Below the pieces are notes generated by a model. It saw nothing but the letters and a program-made list of their open reading frames with translations. It had not been told where the DNA came from and did no database searches. The translations under genes were made by a program, and so were the position numbers. Below are positions 7,025-14,163 of a stretch of 18,118 nucleotides of DNA, piece after piece (within the stretch, counting starts at the first letter, position 1; the number at the start of each line of letters is the position of its first letter). Source of the stretch: CAZVKN01 sp964627035 (GTDB taxonomy: Bacteria; Electryoneota; AABM5-125-24; Hatepunaeales; Hatepunaeaceae); assembly GCA_964627035.1 (NCBI GenBank), contig CAZVKN010000050.1:1-18118 (forward strand), in the 5' to 3' direction.

Positions 7025-8185
7025 ATGCAAAAAGTACTAACAGGTAATCAATCGGCATCATGGGGTGTTATGTGTGCGGAAGCGCAAGTGGTATCCGCTT
7101 ATCCGATTACGCCGCAGACAACAATAATCGAAGAACTCGCCGATCTTGTCGCCAAAGGCAAGCTCGAAGCAAACTTCATCAAAGTAGAATCCGAGCACTC
7201 AGCAATGGCGGGATGTATCGGTGCGCAAACCGCAGGTGCGCGGACATTCACAGCTACTTCGTCTCAAGGATTGGCACTGATGCACGAACTACTTCACTGG
7301 GCAGCACTCGCACGATTACCGATTGTGATGGCTGATGTCAATCGCGCTATGGCTCCCGGTTGGACTATCTGGACGGATCAAAACGATTCACTATCGCAAC
7401 GTGATACCGGATGGCTGCAATACTACTGTGAATCTAATCAGGAAGTGTTGGATACGGTCATCCAATCGTATAAGGTTGCTGAGACCGTCAACTTACCGGT
7501 GATGTTGGTATTGGACGCATTCTTCCTGTCTCATACCAACGAAGCAGTAGATATCCCCGGTCAGGAAGCTACTCGCAAGTATCTGCCTCCGTACAAACCG
7601 GACACATTTCTGGATGTAAATAATCCACGTGCTTTTGGTGGAATGGTATCGCAAGATTTCTATATGGAATTCCGATACAAAATGCAAGTAGCGATGCGTG
7701 AAGCATTGGAGGTTACCGTTCAGGCAGACAACGATTTCAAAGATATGTTTGGTCGTGGATACGGTGTGATTGAATCGTATAAAGCTGACGATGCTGAATT
7801 AATTCTGGTTACGTCAGGAACGATTACAGCGACCACGCGGATAGTCATTGATGAGATGCGAGACAATGGTGAATCGGTCGGTCTGCTGAAGATTCGCCTG
7901 TTCCGCCCGTTCCCAGCTAAAGCTGTTCAGGACGCACTTGCAAACTGCAAGCGTGTAGCCGTCGTTGACCGCAACATCTGCGTCGGTATGGGTGGCATTT
8001 TCGGTCAGGAAGTCAAGGCAGCACTATACAATGAACCTGAAGATCGTCGTCCGGAGATACTGGATTATATTGTCGGATTAGGTGGTCGCGATGTCACACC
8101 TCCGGTGATCGAGGAAATCATCAGAGATGCTCAGACTCGTACTGTAGCGGACGGTGAGGAGATCTGGATCGGGTTGAAGGAGTAA
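7025..8185 (+). CDS. porA: 2-oxoacid (pyruvate):ferredoxin oxidoreductase, alpha subunit
   Basis: This is the large core subunit that, with PorB, forms the thiamine diphosphate active site. At 386 residues its length is typical of PorA. Conserved blocks are YPITPQT (26-32), KVESEHSAMAGCIGA, GARTFTATSSQGLALMHE, then NRAMAP followed by TDQNDSLSQRDTGW, and near the C-terminus LFRPFP and YIVGLGGRDV. The SQRDTGW and GLGGRDVT blocks closely resemble archaeal and Thermotoga PorA, which favours pyruvate over branched-chain 2-oxoacids. The ATG has no SD. The leader AAAAACTAAATAAATCAA resembles that of mntA and is A-rich as in Bacteroidota starts. Downstream the por cluster is interrupted by a REP/MITE patch and four unrelated genes before porB. 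Confidence 0.95.
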   Translation: MQKVLTGNQSASWGVMCAEAQVVSAYPITPQTTIIEELADLVAKGKLEANFIKVESEHSAMAGCIGAQTAGARTFTATSSQGLALMHELLHWAALARLPIVMADVNRAMAPGWTIWTDQNDSLSQRDTGWLQYYCESNQEVLDTVIQSYKVAETVNLPVMLVLDAFFLSHTNEAVDIPGQEATRKYLPPYKPDTFLDVNNPRAFGGMVSQDFYMEFRYKMQVAMREALEVTVQADNDFKDMFGRGYGVIESYKADDAELILVTSGTITATTRIVIDEMRDNGESVGLLKIRLFRPFPAKAVQDALANCKRVAVVDRNICVGMGGIFGQEVKAALYNEPEDRRPEILDYIVGLGGRDVTPPVIEEIIRDAQTRTVADGEEIWIGLKE

Positions 8186-8196
8186 TAACATTACAA

Positions 8197-8393
8197 GGGG
8201 AGCATGGACATTCCTGAGTTCTTTGATTTATTAAGAAATTCCTCCATTCCGTCATTCCCACGAAGGTGGAAATCCAGTCCTGTATTGACTTTCTGGATTC
8301 CCGTCTGCACGGGAATGACGAATATAGATCGAAATAGTGAATATTTCAAAGATCTCATTCCTGTCCATGCTGAACCGATAGGAATGTCGGTTC
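8197..8393. repeat. REP-like two-hairpin element, copy 3, split by an insertion
   Basis: Left part 8197-8216 and right part 8356-8393 together make one element once the 139-bp insert and one copy of the duplicated CATTCCTG are removed. The rebuilt first hairpin has arms CATGGAC and GTCCATG around ATTCCT, identical to 10384-10403. The second hairpin is intact: GAACCGA (8372-8378), loop TAGGAATG, TCGGTTC (8387-8393). Confidence 0.7.
8217..8355. mobile_element. 139-bp MITE-like element with terminal inverted repeats and 8-bp target duplication
   Basis: The ends are imperfect inverted repeats of 18 bases with 14 matches: AGTTCTTTGATTTATTAA (8217-8234), and the complement of 8338-8355, AGATCTTTGAAATATTCA. 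The direct repeat CATTCCTG flanks both sides (8209-8216 and 8356-8363). Inside is a second inverted repeat (8250-8277 against 8293-8320, 22 of 28 matching) with CGTCATTCCC ends, a sequence type widely dispersed in environmental bacteria. There is no plausible gene inside, so it would be mobilised in trans. An open frame running through it (8204-8410) is only the repeat read as protein. Confidence 0.78.
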
Positions 8394-8419
8394 TACTTTA
8401 TAGCCATTGAGATGATATA

Positions 8420-9202
8420 ATGAAAACTACAATGATGATCATTATTTTTCAACTGTTTATTTTGTTTCAACCATTACATAGTGAACAAAATGAAGATAAT
8501 GATGCTTGGCTATATCATAGAGACGTAAAAGAATCATCTAAACCTACCGGACCGACTGAGAACATTGCTCCTTGGGGAATTGGTATCATCAGTGTCTTTA
8601 GTGACAGCTTTTGGAGTGAAGGTTTAGAATTTCCAAAAGACTCAATCGCAGTGTATAGTTCACCTAACAGGGACGCTTTCGGAGCGATTATGAAGAAAGC
8701 AAATTGGGATGTTATTCTTTCGGTTTGGAAAACGCAGGAACAGTTTCACATCAATGGTTACGATTATCGTACTATCAGCTACGACGGATCTCGTGTTATT
8801 TATAGTCAGATTGATGATGAATTTGTAAAAATCCTGGACAATACATGCCAATCTAACGTTTGGGTTAAAGTTTCAGATCTTAGAGCAGCGGGTTTTTATC
8901 CACAATCTTGGCAGGATCACCTTACTACTTACAAAACAGAATACTTTGCCATAGAAAACAACAAACTCATGCTGTGGGGTTCACATAAAAAAGAAAGGAG
9001 TCTCCTGACGAAAATTGAGGATCGTACCTTTGCCATTCGCCTCACAGGAGAAATTGAAGATGGATACTGTAAAGCAATAGTAATCAAATATGATAGTGAA
9101 CTTAAACATGAACGGAAAGAAATCAAACGTTGGATGGGCTGGTTAAAGGTTATCAATGATAAAGGACACCCATTGATTTGGTATTATCCAATGGGATGTT
9201 AA
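8420..9202 (+). CDS. Secreted protein of unknown function with possible C-terminal SH3-like fold
   Basis: The protein is not recognised. It starts with a signal peptide (MKTTMMIIIF... to about residue 21, likely cleavage after LHS), and the mature part is about 240 residues with no membrane segments. It contains SIAVYSSPN and NVWVKVSDLRAAGF, and it ends in a GWLKVINDKGHPLIWYYPMGC-like strand pattern. These look like SH3-type beta strands used to bind cell wall or other polymers, an inference from the pattern only. There is no T9SS sorting domain. Two cysteines late in the sequence (in DGYCKAI and at the last residue) could form a disulfide. The ATG at 8420 has only weak SD-like sequence (GAGATGAT). 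The gene is six bases from the methyltransferase gene and probably shares its transcript. Confidence 0.68.
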   Translation: MKTTMMIIIFQLFILFQPLHSEQNEDNDAWLYHRDVKESSKPTGPTENIAPWGIGIISVFSDSFWSEGLEFPKDSIAVYSSPNRDAFGAIMKKANWDVILSVWKTQEQFHINGYDYRTISYDGSRVIYSQIDDEFVKILDNTCQSNVWVKVSDLRAAGFYPQSWQDHLTTYKTEYFAIENNKLMLWGSHKKERSLLTKIEDRTFAIRLTGEIEDGYCKAIVIKYDSELKHERKEIKRWMGWLKVINDKGHPLIWYYPMGC

Positions 9203-9208
9203 ACTCTG

Positions 9209-9886
9209 ATGAACAATAACAATCCATCAATCCCCTACGACCGCAACCGCTTGAGCAAGCTATTCGACGGTATGAGAGAGAACAGCCCGGTGGACTGCTC
9301 TCCAAGTCTTGATGAGCCGGGTGTTCACGGGCAACTGATTAAGCAGGCTTTGCGGCAGTTGGATTTGAACAGCGATGATGTGCTGTTGGATGTCGGGTGT
9401 GGCAGTGGAAAGATCGCATTGCATGCTGCTCAAACCTGCCGTCAGGTCATCGGGATAGATATAAGCCGGGTAGCGGTAGCACGAGCACTGCATTGCAAAG
9501 AGAAGCTCGCTATTGAGAATGCAGTGTTCGATTTCGGTTCGCTGGAGGAACCGTGCTCTCACATTAACCTGACTCGGTACGATGTTAATAAGATTCTGAT
9601 CCTGCGGACATTGCATCATCTGCCAGATGAGATGAAACGATCCAGTCTGCAAGGTTTGATGAGGTTGATGTCACGTCTGGGTAGAATAGTGATTGGGGAT
9701 ATGATGTTCTTTGAGTCACCGGATCAGCATCGGGATAAATGGGATGAAGTACATTACGACGGGGAACTGACAGATCATCCGTCCACACCGGAGTTTTTAA
9801 TTGATTGTCTGAAGGAGGGAGGAGCTGAAGTTCAAGCAGAGCGGCTGCATCCACTAATGGGCATTATAACAGCATATTTGGAGTGA
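9209..9886 (+). CDS. Class I SAM-dependent methyltransferase
   Basis: A 225-residue cytoplasmic methyltransferase. Motif I is VLLDVGCGSGKIAL (58-71) and the acidic ribose-binding end of strand 2 is IGIDIS (81-86). The post-II region is AVFDFGSLEEP, and motif IV-like ILRTLHHLPDEM (about 131-142) is typical of small-molecule methyltransferases of the Methyltransf_11/25 type. Later, GRIVIGDMMFFESPDQHRDKWDE and the C-terminal PLMGIITAYLE complete the fold. The substrate cannot be told. The start ATG is six bases after the preceding stop with no clear SD, and the next gene begins three bases after its stop, so the three genes 8420-10321 look like one transcription unit inserted between porA and porB. 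Confidence 0.85.
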   Translation: MNNNNPSIPYDRNRLSKLFDGMRENSPVDCSPSLDEPGVHGQLIKQALRQLDLNSDDVLLDVGCGSGKIALHAAQTCRQVIGIDISRVAVARALHCKEKLAIENAVFDFGSLEEPCSHINLTRYDVNKILILRTLHHLPDEMKRSSLQGLMRLMSRLGRIVIGDMMFFESPDQHRDKWDEVHYDGELTDHPSTPEFLIDCLKEGGAEVQAERLHPLMGIITAYLE

Positions 9887-9889
9887 ACA

Positions 9890-10321
9890 ATGAGTTGGAG
9901 ATTTCACAGTAAAACACTAATTAAAGCTGAACCGAATAAGATATTCCCTCTGATTTCGACAGCAGATGGCTTCACCAAGTGGTTTCTGCGGAAGTGTGAA
10001 CTTGAATGCAAACCGGGGGGCAGATTCTATATGGAGTGGTATGGCGGTGAGTCTGCCGAAGGAAAGGTTGTCGAGGTGATTCAAAACAAGCGATTCGCTT
10101 ACGAATGGTCGTATGACAATCTCGGTTTCAGCACACGGGTAGATATATGGCTGGAATCTGTTGAAGGTGGAACTATCCTTCACCTTGAAGAGAACGGCTT
10201 CCCTGAGAAAATGGAAGTAGTGGGCATGTACAATTCGGTTACTCAAGGCTGGACGGAGTTTGTGTTTAATCTGAAATCTGTTGTGATGTACGGAAACGAC
10301 CTGCGGGATGAATGGACCTGA
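9890..10321 (+). CDS. SRPBCC (START-like/AHSA1-type) domain protein
   Basis: The single-domain protein of 143 residues is typical in length for the family. It begins with the strand and helix pattern HSKTLIKAEPNKIFPLISTADGFTKWF, followed by KPGGRFYMEWYGG and KVVEVIQNKRFAYEW, and ends with QGWTEFVFNLKSVV followed by a GNDLR turn. These match the AHSA1/SRPBCC C-terminal helix that lines a hydrophobic ligand pocket. Members bind lipids, polyketides or other small hydrophobic ligands, or act as co-chaperone-like proteins; the ligand here is unknown. The ATG follows the methyltransferase stop by three bases with no SD of its own, so it is probably translated by reinitiation. The pairing with a methyltransferase may mean a shared small-molecule substrate, which is speculative. 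Confidence 0.8.
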   Translation: MSWRFHSKTLIKAEPNKIFPLISTADGFTKWFLRKCELECKPGGRFYMEWYGGESAEGKVVEVIQNKRFAYEWSYDNLGFSTRVDIWLESVEGGTILHLEENGFPEKMEVVGMYNSVTQGWTEFVFNLKSVVMYGNDLRDEWT

Positions 10322-10575
10322 TTTCATAAGCGTTTATTACCACCACGAAGATCGCGAAGGACACGAAGACGATAAAAAGGGAGCATGGACATTCCTGTCC
10401 ATGACTTTGCCTAAGAGGCAAATGTATTTTAGCCCGTCATTCTGAACGCAGTGAAGAATCTCTCTGGATTCCCACCTGCGCGGGAATGGCGATATAACGG
10501 AAAACATTAAGAAGCATAGATTGCCGGCACGAGAAGATGTGATTAAATAATGTGAATTAGTACGCGGAGGCTGTT
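10322..10575. repeat. Intergenic composite of dispersed repeat fragments
   Basis: No gene lies in these 254 bases. Three repeat pieces abut. First, 10341-10371 is one arm of a CACGAAGA-type repeat. Second, a REP-like copy 4 (10379-10422) has hairpins CATGGAC/GTCCATG (10384-10403) and TTTGCC/GGCAAA (10406-10422). Third, 10435-10497 starts CCGTCATTC and ends with a 34-base stretch (10463-10496) closely matching 8292-8326 of the MITE-like element. The first hairpin is the uninterrupted counterpart of the split element near 8197. CGGAGG at 10565-10570 is the SD of the next gene. Confidence 0.65.
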
Positions 10576-13083
10576 ATGAAAACGTTAGTTTGTACTACAA
10601 TTGCAGTGCTATTGTTAGCAGCTACCACTCCGCTCTTTGCACAGGACAGCCTGAGGATCAGGCTGGTCGGGGAGATCGGGTATCTGGAGGAGATGGGACA
10701 GTACCGGTTTGATGGAGGCTGTACTGCTTTAGCTATTCAAGATGATCTCGCTTATGTGACAGGGGGTAGCGGTTTTCTGAATATCATGGACATATCTGAT
10801 CCTTCAAATTCAGAAACCATCTCCGTTTTCGACTTCGACAGCTATCCCTATGATGTCGGTGTATCAGGCGACTACGCTTACATCGCTAATTTTACCAATG
10901 GACTGAGAATAGTAGATATCTCCAATCCTGAAGAACCTGAAGAAGTAGTGCATCTTGACAATCCACCTTATTGGGCATACTGTATCACTCTTGAGGATGA
11001 TCTACTGTTTGTAGGTGAGGAATTGGGATTTATGATCTATGACATAGAAGATCCCGTACATCCGGAAATGCTTAACCACTATCGTGTTGGCTTTAGACAT
11101 GCACACGGGAATGATATTGTAATCGAGGGTGATCTTGCTTATATGGCAATAGCAAATTTCCTATATACCATGGATATTTCTGATCCGACAGAACCGGAAG
11201 AGATCAGTCACGTAGAGTTTGTCACTGAGAATGGGGATGAAATTCAGGTCAATTGTATTGAGATTGACGAGGATCTGGTGTATTTGGGAACACGGAACAG
11301 AGGAATGTACGCGATGGACATCTCCGAACCCGAAAATCCGGAAGAAGTTGCCCATTTTTATGACGAAGATGAAATAAATCAAATCAAGGATATCGAGATA
11401 CGTGATGATCTGGCTTATATCAGCTATAGAGAAGGCTTTATGATTGCTGATATTAGTGATTTGGACAACATAATTATCATTGGGAATACCTCTGAAATTG
11501 AAGGAGGTGTGCGTAGCGGAACAGTAAAACTAATTGACAACCTTGCATTTATTGCCGGTAGCTATTTTGCGGTCTATGACATTGCGAATCCACGTTCTAT
11601 CAGTATCAATAACATGGATATTTATGAGGATTATGTCCTCACAATCGGCGATGACGTGAATGATCTTTTTATCTTCGATCTTTCAGATCCCGAGAATCCG
11701 GTAGAAGCAAGTTCAATTAACCTCAATAATGAGCATGAAGCCTACGACATTGTAGTGAACGAAGATCTTGCGTTCATATCCGGGTTTGGGCTGCTTACTG
11801 TTGACTGGAGCGATCCTGAGGCACCTGAATTGTTAAATCAACTTAACAATGACTTGGTTAGCTATCTACTAGAATTGGACGGTGATTATCTCTATGCATC
11901 TTGTCTCCACCGAATTGAAAGGACGGAAGGACTGGGAGTGTTTGATGTATCCGAACCTGGGAATCCGGAGCTAACCGGTTTTTTAGAGATAGAATTGGAT
12001 TACTCCCGCATTAAAGACTTAGAAATAGATGAAGACTATGCTTATGTGATCAATCAATATTCCCGTAGATACCCGTATCTATTCATCATTAATACCCGTA
12101 ATCCAGAATCAATGGAATTGGTTAGCAGCTATCAATTTGGTGAAGTGGGTCATTACGCTCAATCTCTCTGTCTATCGGATGATATTGCTTTTGTTTATCT
12201 TGCCGGGTTTGGTTTCCGAATAATTGATGTGTCAAATCCCGAGGATCCCGAAGAGGTCGGTGAGTATGAGATCCCCGGTGACGGGAGAGACGTTGAGATT
12301 ATTGACAACATCGCCTTCATAGCCGCAGGTGACGGAGGACTACGGCTCTATGATGTATCGGAATGGGATGATATCGAAGAGATCGGATACTATGAAACCC
12401 GGAAACCTGCCGGATTGGTGAGCGTGAACGGCTACTATGCGTACGTCAAAGAAGATTCGCACCTGCGAGTGTACAACTGCATGACCGCACTCGGAATAAA
12501 CGCAGCTCCCGAATGGATTGAGTTTCCTGCTGAGCCGATTGCGGTGGATGAGCAGGATACGGTTGAGTTCGTGGTAACTGCGGACGACTTTAATGGTGAC
12601 ACATTGACGCTTGAGATGGAATCGGATGCACTGCCTGATTCGCTCTTTACCGACAACGGTGATAACAGCGGAAGATTTTATTGGCACACAACTTTTGCAG
12701 ATTCAGGTGTGTACCGTCCATTGTTTATTGCATCGGATCGTGAGTCTGCGGATACCATATCGGTCGAGATAACCGTAAGAGACGTGAATGCTGTTGGTAC
12801 AAGTAACGAGAATCTTCCGACCGACTTTGCACTGGGAGCGATCTATCCCAATCCGTTCAACAGCACGACGACGATTCGCTACGAAGTTCCGTTTGAGTCG
12901 CTGCTATCATTGCGGATACATGATATTGAAGGGAGGCAGGTGGCTGAACCGGTGAGTGGTGTTGTAGGTGCCGGATTTCACAATATCCAATGGAACGGTA
13001 GAACTGTCACTTCCGGTATATACTTCATTTATCTGAAGACGCAAGACCGTCTGTTTGTCAGTAAGATTATTTTGATAAAATAG
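10576..13083 (+). CDS. Large T9SS-sorted LVIVD-repeat beta-propeller protein
   Basis: This surface or secreted protein has three visible parts. A signal peptide (1-22, likely cleavage after LFA) is followed, from about 45 to 640, by around thirteen LVIVD-type repeats. Each shows a DDLAYV strand and then a (V/I)xDIS(D/N)PxxPEE turn, for example NIMDISDPSNSE, RIVDISNPEEPEE, YTMDISDPTEPEE, YAMDISEPENPEE and RIIDVSNPEDPEE. Two or more propeller-like units are expected. Residues 643-735 look like an Ig/cadherin-like domain (APEWIEFP, TADDFNGDTLTLEM, GVYRPLFIASD). The T9SS type A sorting domain runs from about 750 to 835 with YPNPFNS at 757-763. The protein is very acidic, which suggests calcium binding. 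CGGAGG five bases before the ATG is a strong SD. Function is probably adhesion or scaffolding. It is the last gene separating porA from porB. Confidence 0.9.
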   Translation: MKTLVCTTIAVLLLAATTPLFAQDSLRIRLVGEIGYLEEMGQYRFDGGCTALAIQDDLAYVTGGSGFLNIMDISDPSNSETISVFDFDSYPYDVGVSGDYAYIANFTNGLRIVDISNPEEPEEVVHLDNPPYWAYCITLEDDLLFVGEELGFMIYDIEDPVHPEMLNHYRVGFRHAHGNDIVIEGDLAYMAIANFLYTMDISDPTEPEEISHVEFVTENGDEIQVNCIEIDEDLVYLGTRNRGMYAMDISEPENPEEVAHFYDEDEINQIKDIEIRDDLAYISYREGFMIADISDLDNIIIIGNTSEIEGGVRSGTVKLIDNLAFIAGSYFAVYDIANPRSISINNMDIYEDYVLTIGDDVNDLFIFDLSDPENPVEASSINLNNEHEAYDIVVNEDLAFISGFGLLTVDWSDPEAPELLNQLNNDLVSYLLELDGDYLYASCLHRIERTEGLGVFDVSEPGNPELTGFLEIELDYSRIKDLEIDEDYAYVINQYSRRYPYLFIINTRNPESMELVSSYQFGEVGHYAQSLCLSDDIAFVYLAGFGFRIIDVSNPEDPEEVGEYEIPGDGRDVEIIDNIAFIAAGDGGLRLYDVSEWDDIEEIGYYETRKPAGLVSVNGYYAYVKEDSHLRVYNCMTALGINAAPEWIEFPAEPIAVDEQDTVEFVVTADDFNGDTLTLEMESDALPDSLFTDNGDNSGRFYWHTTFADSGVYRPLFIASDRESADTISVEITVRDVNAVGTSNENLPTDFALGAIYPNPFNSTTTIRYEVPFESLLSLRIHDIEGRQVAEPVSGVVGAGFHNIQWNGRTVTSGIYFIYLKTQDRLFVSKIILIK

Positions 13084-13165
13084 AGACCGTCTCGACATTG
13101 TAGAAGCTGGGGGACATAGATCATAAAGAGAAATTATAACTAAACTATAAATAAAGACAATTTAT

Positions 13166-14080
13166 ATGAAAGCATTACCATCATTCAAAAATTTCGTAAA
13201 AGTAGCGGATCAGGAGATCATGCACTCCGGTCATGTGGCGTGCCCCGGTTGTGGTGCATCGCTCGCGATGCGATTAGCGTTAAAAGCAATGGGACGCAGG
13301 ACGATGATCGTTTTTCCGGCATGCTGCTGGGCGGTTATTGACGGACCGTTCCCCTACTCCGCATCAGGAGTACCTGTGTTGCAAACCGCATTTGAAACCG
13401 CTGCCATCACCGCCGGAGCCGTCAGAGCAGGACTGGACGCCACCGGCAAGAAGGACATCCACGTTATGGCATGGGCTGGAGACGGTGGAACTATGGACAT
13501 CGGATTCGGTCAGTTGTCGGCTGCAGCGGAACGGAACGACAACATCATCTACGTCTGCTACGACAATGAAGCGTATATGAACACCGGAATCCAACGATCA
13601 TCAGGTACACCCTGGGGAGCCTGGACTACTACTACTCCCGGCAAGGATTACAAAAAAGAGCAGAAGAAGAATCTGATGGAGATCATCTCTGCTCATCGAG
13701 TACCCTATGCCGCCAGCACAACGGTTGCTCATCCTGATGACCTGATCAGCAAATTTGAAACCGCTATGTCAATCGAGGGATTCCGGCTCATCCACATCTT
13801 CAGCCCGTGTCCTCCGGGGCATAAATCGTTGGAAAAGGATTCAATGAAGGTCGCCAGATATGCAGTTGAATCGAGAGTATTTCCTATGTATGAGGTGTTT
13901 CACGGGACGGATTATAAACTGTCAATGGATCCACCTCAACGTCCGATGGAAGACTATCTATCATTGCAGGGACGTTTCAAACATCTGAAACCTGAACAGC
14001 GTGAACGGATGCAGCAGCATGTTAATAATGAATGGGCACGATTGATGCACCGAATGAAGGTCGGTGAAGTTGTCAGTTAA
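13166..14080 (+). CDS. porB: 2-oxoacid (pyruvate):ferredoxin oxidoreductase, beta subunit
   Basis: The beta subunit binds thiamine diphosphate and a proximal 4Fe-4S cluster. ACPGCG gives Cys26 and Cys29, Cys53/54 lies in PACCW, and Cys215 in FSPCPPGH completes the usual four ligands. The thiamine diphosphate motif is AGDGGTMDIG (104-113) followed by CYDNEAYMNTGIQRS, with Asn134 and Asn139. The block YMNTGIQRSSGTPWGAWTTTTPG closely follows archaeal PorB, as does the tail LSLQGRFKHL. At 304 residues the length is normal and nothing is missing. The ATG lacks an SD and has an A/T-rich leader (TAACTAAACTATAAATAAA, 13138-13156), like porA. It lies 82 bases after the LVIVD gene, so it needs either readthrough or its own promoter; no convincing promoter is seen. 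Confidence 0.95.
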   Translation: MKALPSFKNFVKVADQEIMHSGHVACPGCGASLAMRLALKAMGRRTMIVFPACCWAVIDGPFPYSASGVPVLQTAFETAAITAGAVRAGLDATGKKDIHVMAWAGDGGTMDIGFGQLSAAAERNDNIIYVCYDNEAYMNTGIQRSSGTPWGAWTTTTPGKDYKKEQKKNLMEIISAHRVPYAASTTVAHPDDLISKFETAMSIEGFRLIHIFSPCPPGHKSLEKDSMKVARYAVESRVFPMYEVFHGTDYKLSMDPPQRPMEDYLSLQGRFKHLKPEQRERMQQHVNNEWARLMHRMKVGEVVS

Positions 14081-14163
14081 TTTTTTCTAAGGTTGAACAG
14101 ATATCTGATTTTCCTGAAATATATTGGATCATGCGTATTGGCATATCGGTGGGAGCTTAGCTT

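Noticed and set aside
8204..8410. Open frame of 68 codons after porA
   Set aside because: It starts inside a REP-like hairpin and runs through the MITE-like element; its translation is just the repeat read in one frame, with no RBS.
10322..10575. CRISPR-like repeat cluster
   Set aside because: The repeats are different families, not regularly spaced identical units, and no cas gene is nearby.
14081..14090. T-run after porB as a terminator
   Set aside because: There is no GC-rich stem before the T-run, so an intrinsic terminator is not supported.
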